Assembly: GCA_018857735.1 (NCBI GenBank)
Contig: JABMCL010002757.1
Location: 452,501-516,500 of the forward strand
Source: Alviniconcha marisindica
Lineage: Eukaryota > Mollusca > Gastropoda > Provannidae
Reading direction: 5' to 3'
DNA: 64,000 bases
Shown: positions 36,523-48,500 of the stretch, piece by piece
Numbering within the stretch: the stretch's first letter is position 1
How the letters are laid out: every line of letters starts with the position of its first letter
The notes under the pieces: model-generated
What the model saw: the letters and a program-made list of their open reading frames with translations, nothing else
The model's database searches: none
Told to the model about the DNA's origin: nothing
Position numbers and translations under genes: made by a program

Positions 36523-39500
36523 CTTCTACAAATAGTAAAATGTTCTGATAGCCCACGCTGCTGCCAGTTTTAATGAAGAGTCATTTTGATGGTGGTGGTG
36601 TAGTGTTAGGCAAACCTCCCTGTGCCCCCAAGCCTCTCCCCCTCCTAGCATTTCTGTCTTTACCAGCAGTACCTCTCTGAAGATAACTCCGCATTAAACA
36701 GTAAACAATGGGAGTTAACAGCGCTCAGTTGATGTCACAACGAGGGACACAACAACGTAACTATATTATGGTTGAGTGAGGGCATGTGGATTCAAGTTTA
36801 TGCAAACTTTATGTCGGTGTTGGTCTTTGGGAATTTTGAACTAACATTCTTGGTTCTGCTTCTCTTTGTTTTTTGAGTTGTGCAGGGTCGAGTATGATTT
36901 TCTTTTAGTAATGTAAAATGCTTGTTTGACAGTGAATCAAGAATGGTGTGGTAAGGCAGCAGTTTACATTGTTCAGCTTTTTTTTTTTTTTTTAAATATA
37001 GCACAAATTGTGCTTACACCAGATTTATGTTTTTGTTTATATTTTTTGGTTGAATTCCACTGGAGGATTTACTTTCTTCCTTTCTTTTCTTTTGTTGTAT
37101 ACTTTTGTGACTCGTGAACATTTGTATCAGTTTATGTAATGATCAGAGTTCTTCCGACTATCACAGCCACCATAGCATTAAAAAAAAAAAAAATCTTCAC
37201 GTTATTATGAATATATTGCATAATGGTAATATCTGTTGAACTTGACACTCTCTTACAAGTTTAGTTGCACATGACCTAATGTCAAAGTCATTCACAGGGC
37301 AAACTTTGTATCATGTTACTTGCACTGGCGTGATCATACACAGAATGTTTTTTGTGACTGGTTTGTATTTAAGAGAGAATACATTTTAACACTGAAAAAC
37401 TCTAAAATATTGAGTAATATTGGCTTTTTCTTTGAGTCTGAAAAGAAAAGGGTTAATGTGTGATAACATGCAATTGGCTTTACACTTTTAGCTCCATACC
37501 AATTTTAATGACCTTTAACAGATTTCAAGGTCACAGAAAGGTGAAACTGAAATCACATATTCTTGACAAAGTCTTGTACAGTTAAGTGCAAGCTTTTTAT
37601 GATTGTTCCATATATATATATATAGATAGGTATATGGACTGGACATGATCATGAGCATAAAGTTTTAAGTAACTAAAATGCATTTTCAAAGGAGACAATA
37701 GCACTATTGACCTCATACCTTTTGAAAGTGCATAATGTTAACATCCATTGTTGTGGTGCCTCTTGGTGACCTTGACCCATTTCCATGGCTACAGGAGAAA
37801 AACAAAATCAGTGATTTTATGAATGTGACTTGAGTGAGCATTTGCTTTTGAATTATTTTTTGATTGTTTGGTTATTGATATTTTGGTTTGCATTTTTGTA
37901 GCTGATTATTTGATATTTTGAAAATAGAAGATACTGTAAAAATGTCTGAGTAAAGAAGGGGTGGGGATGACAGAGCTGTCCTGAAGGGCAACTCCCACCA
38001 CCATACACAGGATTCATTTTGGTTTTAGTTATTCTGAGGTTCTTATACTGCATTATATATATATGCATAGGCATATTTGTGCAACACACTATGCTACTAG
38101 TATTTTCAGGCCCATACTCCTAGCACAGATGTTAGATTAATGGATCTGATAAACAGTTTTTTGGAGGGTCATTAAGAGAGTCTGCCCAAAACTGGAATCT
38201 TCATTTAGAATTGAACAGTGTCTGTTTATTCAGTTTGGAGTCCTGATTGAATGTAAGTATGTAGTCCTTTAGACAAGAACTTTAATGGCTGACCTGTGTG
38301 TGTTCGGCTGTACACATATCATCCCAGGGTTATTAAAAATGGAACAATAGGAAGTTCCCTGATGACCCTAACAAAACTGATAAAAATAACAGTGAGGACT
38401 GCATTACCTTCATGCTTATTAAATAAAAATTATGGAAACCACCACTGGAATTCCATCATTGTACAAAAAGAGAATTGCACACATTTCCCATTGCACAGCC
38501 ATTATCATAATTATGATTACAAAAATGAAATGTTTGAATCCCCCCTCCCCCGCATTGTAATGCCATTATGGTAAAAAAAAAGAGAAAAAAAAGAGATGCC
38601 CACCATCATGGTGCAAAATGCAAACATTTAGCCTGGTGATTACTGGTTTGAATATATCACTCCACTGCTGGAAATTTGTGTAAAGCATGTCAGATATCTG
38701 TGAAGGGATAGATAATTACATTGTAAAACTCATGCCTTGGAGTTTTGAAAACAGCTAGGACGTGGCTTTTTGTCTTTGTACAGAATGTGCGGGTGCGAGC
38801 AGCCTTCCCCTTGGACTACTTTGAGCTGCTGTTCTCCAGTGAAAACGGAACGTACCACAGAGTGCGCACACTCCTCAAAGGGGACACCATCATTGACGGG
38901 GAGTTAGACGCTGTCATTGGAGATGTGAGTGTGACATCAGTGACAGGAACGTCAGCAGTTTGATTTGTTGGTGATTTGTCCACCGGTGTTAGCGTTTAGA
39001 ACCCTTTTGGAAGTGATGGAACAGAAGGTTATTTGCAACATGAGATGCTGTGTTTCTTGCTTTTCTATCTTTAAAATATTTTTTTGCCATTGTCAAAGAG
39101 TTGATTGTTTAAGGTCAAATTACAGTGCAGACATGAATTAATGTTACAGCCGGTTTACCTAAGTAGTTGTGCTGTGTGTAGGATGGTACACATCATGTGA
39201 TCAGCCCTGAGGTGAAATTTCCTAAGTATTTGTGCTGTGTGTAGGATGGTACACATCATGTGATCAGCCCTGAGGTGAAATTTCCTGAGTATTTGTGTTG
39301 TGTGTAGGACGGTACACACCATGTGATCAGCCCTGAGGTGAAATTTCCTGAGGTTTGTGTTGTGTGTAGGACGGTACACACCATGTGATCAGCCCTGAGG
39401 TGAAATTTCCTATTTTGTGTTGTGTGTAGGACCGTACACACCATGTGATCAGCCCTGAGGTGAAATTTCCTGAGTATTTGTGTTGTGTGTAGGACAGGGA

Positions 39501-42500
39501 CACACCATGTGATCAGCCCTGAGGTGAAATTTCCTGAGTATTTGTGTTGTGTGTAGGACGGTCACACCAGTGATCAGCCCTGAGGTGAAATTTCCTGAGT
39601 TGTGTGTAGGACGGTACACACCATGTGGTCAGCCCTGGGGTGAAATTTCCTGAGTATTTGTGTTGTGTGTAGGACGGTACACACCATGTGATCAGCCCTG
39701 AGGTTGAAATTTCCTGGGTATTTGTGTTGTGTGTAGGACGGTACACACCATGTGATCAGCCCTGAGGTGAAGGGGAGTCAGGATGTGGAGATCTACGACC
39801 CCATCACAGTGGAGCCCAGCTACGCTCTTTTCCCCTGGGACCCCACCACTCGCTGTCAGCACAACTTTACTGCTAAGGTGCGCTCCTCCACTTCTGCCTC
39901 GCCCTTTCCATTTTACAGGATATGGGTATTTTGATACTTCAAGCCTCCTTTGAGTCCATGCAGTGCAAATTGTTTGAGGGTTACAGCCTTTCTACATGAG
40001 TTGCATTACTATACAATCGCAAAATTATCAGCAAAGAATGAAAAGAAACTTTAGTGCATTGCTTCTGACGAATAGCTGATTTTACAGGTGAGAAAATGTT
40101 GGTTTTTGTCTGGGAAAGGTTGAAGTATTTCTTGGCCGTGCATTGCTTCTGATGAATAGTTGATTTTACAGGTGAGAAAGTATCTTTTGGGTTTAGTTTG
40201 GGAAAGGTTGAAGTATCTCTTGGCTTTTCTTCGTTGTGCATTGTACAGGTTATAAACAGTGTGCCAAGGAGGCCTTCCTTTGTAACATTCTTTCCACTGT
40301 TTCAGGCTAGGGGCGGAAGTGGAGAGTATGTGTGGGGATCCTCAGACATCACCACGGCAACGGTGAACTTTCATGGGCAGATAACCACCAACGGCCCTGG
40401 CAGGACCAACGTCACTGCAGCAGACGCCAAGAATGCAGCACACACTGGCACCCTGAGTGTACTGAAACTTTTGTTCATTTCTGATTCAATTTCTACATGT
40501 GGCATTATGCTAGTCAGTAGAATAGAAATATTGTTTTGCAATATGTCAGAGTTCAGTTTCATTTTGAAATTTGAACTTTTATAGCAGGGGTAGCTTCAAA
40601 ATTTGCAGCCCAACATTTGACCAATGATTATTTTGATTGTGTTCATGTATCTCCATTTTCATTTAGTATGTATTAGTAGTTGTTGCGAGCTGCATGTTGT
40701 TACTTTGAATCCCTGAAGGTTCCCATGAATCTTTGGTTAAGAGTTCATGACGTTTTCTTTTGTCTGTAGGCTGACAATTTCAGTTTGAGTTTGTTTGTAC
40801 TGACAGGTGCATGTGCTGCCACCTTCAGGGATGAATTTCCCGCCCACCAAAGTGGAGGCCTCTGTGGGAAGCGTGCTGGCTGTGCCGCTTGTGGTCTCCG
40901 CTAAAGTGGCAGGTGTGTGTTGCATGCATGGTGGGATTGTTTGCCTTCAGACCTCCGTTGGTTTGAGTTTACTTTTTGTTGCACGATGATAACCCTGAAT
41001 GACTGGCTGACACTGTCAGTTCTCTGCTTCTGCTGGACTGCAGTGTGCCAGTGTGTGTGTTTCTGCATTAGACCTTTTGTTGTTGATGTTGGGCGTGTGT
41101 CTGTGTGTAATTGATGTTGTGGGTAGTTGGGTGTAGATTGTTTGAGTGTTGATATGTGCATTTACAGTACTTGTCCATTTTAGTGTGTGTTGTATTTCTT
41201 GTTGTTGCTGATTATCATGATTTTGTTGTTGATAATGTAAAGCGCCATGAGCTTGTCATTTTTGACGGGGTATAGAGTTTTTAGCTGAGGATAATATTAA
41301 TAAAGATAATTTTTCAACCAGCAAGGTGAGAAAAAAATTCAGGACCCCCCCACAAAAGAAGAAGAGATCCTGCAGACTGGAGGTGCTAGAGAAGATATGC
41401 CACACACTTGATCTGTTGAGTGGCACAGGAGTGGTAGCACTGTCTTTCCTATCCACTTGCTGCTCTGTTGAGGGGCATAGGAGTGGTAGCACTGTCTTTC
41501 CCATCCACTTGCTGCTAGAGAATATATCATAATATGCCATGCGCTTGATCTGTTGAGGGGCACAGGAATGGTAGCACGTCTTTCCCATCCACTTGCTGCT
41601 AGAGAATATATCATAATATGCCATGCGCTTGATCTGTTGAGGGGCACAGGAATGGTAGCACCGTCTTTCCCATCCACTTGCTGCTAGAAAATATATCATA
41701 ATATGCCATGCGCTTGATCTGTTGAGGGGCACAGGAATGGTAGCACTGTCTTTCCCATCCACTTGCTGCTAGAGAATATATGCCATGCACTTGATCTGTT
41801 GAGGGGCACAGGAATGGTAGCACTGTCTTTCCCATCCACTTGCTGCTAGAGAATATATGCCATGCGCTTGATCTGTTGAGGGGCACAGGAATGGTAGCAC
41901 TGTTTTTCCCATCCACTTGTTGCTAGAGAAGATTTGCCACATGCTTGATATGTTGAAGGGCACAGGGGTGGTAGCACTGTCTTTCCCATCCACTTGCTGC
42001 TAGAGAAGCCATGCGCTTGATCTGTTGAGGGACACAGGAGTGGCAGCACCGTCTTTCCCATCCACTTGTTGCTAGAGAAAATATGCCACATGCTTGATCT
42101 GTTGAAGGACACAGGAGTGGTAGTACTGTCCTTCCCATCCACTTGTTTTTGCAAAGTTATCACTGGTTTCTTTTGCCTTACAGGGAGGCAGGTGGATTTC
42201 ACAGACTGCAGTCAGCTTCCGCTGAATATCACGTTTGATGATTCCACAGTCTTTGAGTGTGTGCCAGGTACAGTATACAGGTGTTAAGCAAAGGTTACGT
42301 TGAAGCCTAGAGTTTTCTGCCTAAAGCAGGCAGTGAACAGACAAAGAACTGAGATCTTTCATGCAGCAGGTACATGTCTTGTTTCAGGTTAGCATCAGTT
42401 TCACAGTGGCACTGACAAAATACATTTTCACTTTCTCAGAGCTTTTTGTAGAAGTATGTATCTTTGTAGTGAGATCTTTTTCGTCAGCTAAATGTGTCAC

Positions 42501-45500
42501 TCTTGAGATAAGCTGTGTAAATACAGGTCATATCAAATCATTTGAATGGCTTGCATGTAGTTCGATCATTTCTCTGGGTTGTTCATGGACAAGTAAAGTA
42601 AATAAAACTTTAAACAGACGATAGCAATTGGACTTGCATAACTAGTCATAAGAGTTGATTTGCCTTTCTGTTCAGTCCCTATTCCTGTTACTTTGAGTAC
42701 ACGTACCAGGCATGGGAGTTGTCTGTGAAAATGCACATTTTCACAGCAGTGAAAGTGAGTTTCCATTGTAAAAAAGAATTGTTTTGGGGGGAACAAAAAA
42801 GGAACCACCAGTTTTACCTCTGCATGAAATACATGCAAAACATTTGGAGCACCTTCATGCATTGCTGTTGCCCATCTTAATTGCTTTAATTGTAGACACA
42901 GTAGCAGGCTGTTACTCTGGTGGGCAGGCACTAGCACTGAATGCTGTCACTCCTACATGCTTGTGCCATATTTTGACAAAGAAAAGAGCAAATGTTTTCA
43001 AAGATTGTCTGTGTCTGTAGCTAGTTGTCAACCATGGTGAAAAGTTTGATGACAGCAGCTGTTCTGATCAGCAGGAGTGGGTTACAGTTGAGGTGGAACT
43101 TGGAAGTGAAAGTTGTGAGGAGGTGAAGAAGGAATGTATTGGCACATAGTTTCATGATATCACTTATCATTACTTCCATAAAAATGACCTTAGTATAGCA
43201 TAGATTTGGATCTTTTGTGGAAAATATTTTCAGCAATGCATACCCCCAGACCCCTCTTGTTTTTAGAGTTGTTCCTGTGAAGCAATTCCCATGCCTGACA
43301 CTCATAAACAAAAGAAAGTCCACTGTGGTCAACAAAATCTTTTTCAACAGGTGAAGGAAAACTGCCTCAGCGTGGCTGCACAGCGCTGTATTTCCGTGCC
43401 ATACGTCAGGGTCACACAGGGGTGTCAGTCACGTACCAGGCGGCCAAAGTGTTTCTGCAGGCCTCCGTCACCATTGCTGCCTACAACCCTTTGAAAGTGA
43501 GATTCTGACATGTCTGGATGAGTATCAACACAGTGTTGTCAGAAAGGATGCTGTTTGCTGTTGCTGCTGTTTCAATTTTGAATATAACATTTTCTGGAGT
43601 TCTGTAATATATTTTATGTTAGTCTGTGTTAGATGCAAATGACACAACATTTGATAAAGTTATTATATAATATGAGAGCCAAGCATTAATCAAATATTTA
43701 TTATGACAAAACACAACATGCGTATCTTTGGGTAAGCCCCTTTTTCAAGTACAAAACAACAGTTAGATGGGGGAAAAATGAGATATGGAATACTTATATA
43801 TATGCTTTTGGTTCAGCTATTTTGTTATGTTTGCTAGCAGTATAACTTGTATAACTTGTTTACAATTTTCTTAAATGTAAATGCTTTGGCATTCCTTTTA
43901 CATGTTTTGTTGTTATTTTTTTAAATTAATGGGCCTTATATTAGTTAAGTTGAATTGCCCTGTGAGTACACTCATCACACATTCACTCCAATCATAAAAC
44001 ATTTAATTACAACAACAGCAAAAACAAATTTAAAAAAATCTGTTTAATAATGAACTGACTGCCATTTCCTAAAAGGTTACATGAAGCATTTTGTTGCAGT
44101 TTATGTCAAACTGGGAATGTGACATCTTTTCTTCTGTTCAGTGATATATTTTGTTGCCTTCTGTGTGACTTCTGAATGTGACTTGTTTCTCTTCAGTTCT
44201 CTTCAGCATTTTGTTTTCTTTTGTGTGGTTGTGGCACATTTTCTCCAGTTTTCTGAAACATCTTGTTGCGACTGACATTTCTCAGGGTCTATAAAACGTT
44301 TCTCCTTTTTTCTGCAGCCTGTGGACCCAGAGTACCAGGCAGTGGTTGCCATAGCATCGTCCAAGGATGTGGTGTTTCAAGGAGGGCCACAGCCCTGGGT
44401 TCTGGATTCTTCCAAGTTTTTCCACATGTGTATGTCCGTTGTATCTCGCTGTGTTTCTTACTGTCATGCCTTTGTTCCAACAAAGAAGAAAGTGGTGACT
44501 GCTGAATGTCAAAACATTTTTTGTTTGTTGTTGCTGCATTTGTTATGCAGGAATTATTTGTTGTTAATTTTAGGTCAAAGTGTAGAAAAAACAAACAAGC
44601 AAATAGTTGTTGAGGCATTACATTTAAATCTGGAAGACCTTAAACAGGAAATATTTGTTCTTTCGATGCAAGTATTTTTTCTTAATTTTTTTTGGTGTCA
44701 TCCGCCAGTCAGTAAATGAGATTGGAGTAATGGAACTTGGTGCACACTCAGGAATTGAGTGGGCCAGGACAGTTGATTCTTGATTGTCAGTATTTAGCGC
44801 CAAGTCAACTGAGGTAACACCCAGTCAGCTGAGGTAACACCCAGTCAGCTGAGGTAACACCCAGTCAACTGAGAAGGCCATGCCAGAGTAAAACAGTATT
44901 CGCCAGGTCAACAGTTAAGTCTGATTCACCGTTCATGACCCACCCACCACTTTATGCAGGAAGAGTGCTGGGGGAAAAATTCAGTTGAGTGAATCTGGCA
45001 AGTGAAAATGAGGAAGATGCTGTAAGTGTGAAGATCTTTATTCTGACCTACCTCAGGCTTCAAGTGGGGGAACTTTAATCTCTGCATCTGTGGTACCTCA
45101 CTGCGGGGACAGGCTGGTGAAATTTGAAGCACCTGCTTGTGTTACAGAGTATTCAGACGGGGAACATTTCCTGCATAGAATTGTACCCAGTTCTAGGCGG
45201 CTGCAGGACCATGCACATGTGTTAGTGATGGAACAGAAACTGTCAGTGAAGCATCAGAATTGTGACCTTGTTTCAGTGGCTGGAGACAAGACAGACCTCA
45301 TCACCATAAAGCAGGCTTCCCTCACTGGAATCAACAGTAAGGGGGGGGCAGGATCCTATTCTGATTTGCAGCCATACAAACTGTTTTATATACATCCCAA
45401 AAATCTGATTGATCATTTTATTTTCTTGGATCTAAAGAAAATGATCATTGTTCACCTGTTCATGCATGGCAACAGCTTGAGCATTGGCTTCTTGGAGTTG

Positions 45501-48500
45501 GAGACAGTGTCAGTGAGCTCGTTTAAAATGCCTGATAATCTTCGGAAAAAATGCATCTTTTTATCAGTTTAACGGACATGGCTACCAAGAGTTTTCAGTA
45601 AGGTCTTGATAATGAAGTTGAGACTTTGCATGGTTGTTACACACATTGACACAAGGATGCGCAAGATTCTTATTGTGAAAAGGACACTGTAAACTGGTGC
45701 ATGGTTGTATGGTGGACACAGAACTTGTGCCAAGACGGTAGCAGTTTCATGTGGCACCAGCCAGCTAAACAGCACTGTAACCACTTTGGTGGATATTCAG
45801 AATGCACTGTGTAAAGCTACAGTCATTCATTCAGAGCTGCATATGACTAGATCACTAATAGAGCACAGTGAGTCTCCTTGGAAGTAGAGAATAGAGCTAT
45901 AGTTGCCATTGTGAAGTGCTTAGGGCTCAGGGATGAGGCGCTCAGCAAGTGTTCATATATATGTTCGAGCACAGAAGGCTGACACTGGAGAAGAAAATTC
46001 TCCTGCTGGGACTGGAACCAAGACCTATTGATCACAAGTCCGGCGCTCTACCATGGACCTTGGCACACTAATAATCTGCATTGTGCGCCATGCATTGAAA
46101 CTGGTCATGATGAATTTGACCAATTGCTGAGGTCACTAGAGAGTTTGGCGGAGAAAGAGAAAAGTGCTTTTTTTCATTTTGAATGCAAGCTGAGTGTTTA
46201 TTCTTCTTTCTGTCATTGTTTATTTTGCTAGTTTATTTATTGATTTACTGACTTTTTCAACAGAAGACACTGCAAACAAATTGGGTAAGCTTCCAACACA
46301 CGGGGGAAACTGATTAGCTTGCTTCAGTCTGATGCTTGTAAAAGTCATACCTTCTTCTTTTGAAAGCTTTTTTGTGAGTAAGTAAACATGGTGCTTAACG
46401 TCCACAGAAACCGTACAGCTTATTAGGGACGGGCTCTTTGTGGGTTTTTTAAGCTGTTTTTTTTTGGCGGGGGAGGTATATATATATATATTTTTAGACT
46501 GGAGTATTGAGCTCCCCTGACAGAAAGTCTTTTTTGAGTGTATTTACTGACCTTGCGTCTGCTACAGTTGGCCTGGGTCCCCGAATGGACCCATCAACAC
46601 AGGTTGATGCTTGTTAAGAAAACACATCATTTCATGTTCATAAAACCATCCTCATACCTTTCTACAGATCCATTATTTAGAGGTTCTCACCTCCATCATG
46701 ATGCTGATCGCTTTTAGTTGGCTTGATGGTGGGTCATCTTGAACAAGTCAAAGGCAAACTTAAGCAAAAATGAGTTAACATCTGTACCAGGATCATAGAG
46801 CAGCAGCAGCGTTCTTTGTCAAACAATTACGATAGACAGTTTTTTTAAGACAAGCAAAGCACATTTTTAACTGATCGTGCTCATTTTCTGTTTTCTGAAT
46901 ATAACCTACCATCCAAGAAACATTTTAGAATTTGTTTGTACAACTAATCAGAGAGGTCCGTCTTTTATCCCAGCATCTCGTGTGGGGACAGTAAAGTTGT
47001 AATTGCTTTGTATCATAAAAGCTACATTCTAACCTGCTACCAGGTGCACAAGCCATTAATCCCCAAATGTATATGGGAGCTGGTAGTAATTTCGTTGCCT
47101 TTCTGCTCAACACCTATGACTTGAGGAGGAGGAGGGTTATTTTAAGTTGTTCTGTGATTGGTGTTCAGTAATTGAGCAGTGCAGTTTGAGTTTGTTTGAG
47201 GCCATAACAAGGCATACATTTTAAGGGGTAAATCTAGTTTCACCTTCCACCTTTTTGATTTTTTTTTAAGGCAGCAAAGCAAATTTTAGCTGATCACGCT
47301 AATTTTCTGTCCATGCCATGTCATAGGTTGTGAAATTGTCTGTAACTAATTTTGGCATTTAGAGAACACGGCTTTGAGGTCCACGGGTACACTTAGATGC
47401 TGGTGACAGGTCAAGCCTCCATTTCATCCAGATCATGTCTCATTACTTTTGTAATTATTTTTCTAGACCTATAGACCTTTCTTTTTTGTTTGTTTGTTTG
47501 TTTGTTTGTTTCGTGCTGCTATCTGCTGTAAGCCCCTGTTCATTATTTAAGTTGTTTGTAAATTGTGTATAGTGTGTACATACTCATGTGTGCAGGCGCC
47601 CTAGTGTATCCACTTAGAATGGTCTCCCTGGACAAGGTTTTGCTCTTCAGAAATACTTTTATTATTATTATTATTATTAAAGTTTCATGGGGGTGATAGT
47701 TTGTAGGTGGTATGTGCAGCTTGCTGCCATATGGCATTGGTATTTGCCATTGTACATTTACATCACATAATGTTTTGGTTTTGTTCATTTCTTCTTTATA
47801 TTTTTCTTTAGACAGGTATCTGTGAATTAGATGGAATGATCGATGATACCGTGTTCCAGCTTTAATAAATAATAATAATTAATAATTCTTATAAAGCCCT
47901 ATTCTCTAACCAGAGTTAAGCTCATTACACTGTACAGACATGACAAAAACCACACTGGGGGGGATTTTGGACACGATTTCCGTTAAAGTTCGCTGAGAAC
48001 AATGATGTAGGTGAAATTATGATCTGAGGGTTATAAAGGCACAAAAACAGGCATTTTCTGTCGTACCGAAAGTGTCGCCATGATGCTGAAAATCATGTGT
48101 ACATATGCACAATACGTCACTCTGGGGAGTCGCTGCAAAATGGCTAGCAGACACAGGGTAACCGACTTGGAAAAAATTCCAGTTCGAATCACCAAGGATG
48201 AAGCTCCGACGCCATTGTCAGTAGTTGGGCCTTTGTTTATTTCCTTCTTGTTACTTCCTCTTTTTTGAACCTTGTTAGGTGCGTGGCATTTCAGTCTTTT
48301 TCGTTCTGTCTACTCTAGCTTTCACAACAGGCTAGACCTCATCTGGGAGCCTGCCTTTTATTGGGTGTTTTATTTTTCCCAATTTATCCTTGTTTCATCA
48401 TATGTAAAAATGAAAAAGTTTTGTTCGTTCTAGTTCAATAGACTAGCGATTTCGTGGCCTCCCTGGGTTAGGGTTTGGAGTTGGGCTAGTTACTGGTTTT

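Noticed and set aside
39160..39775. CRISPR-like array
   Set aside because: Direct repeats without unique spacers in a eukaryotic intron; the unit is a duplicated splice site.
41256..42202. Repeated minus-strand frames (SGWERQCYHSCAPQ type)
   Set aside because: Translation of the intron 13 minisatellite; no start or splice support.
45090..45572. 160-codon frame as an extended NUP210 exon
   Set aside because: Only 45277-45336 matches gp210 and fits the phases; the preceding part overlaps a dispersed repeat.
46009..46060. tRNA gene on the minus strand
   Set aside because: A and B boxes are present but no acceptor stem pairs, so it is called a tRNA-derived SINE.
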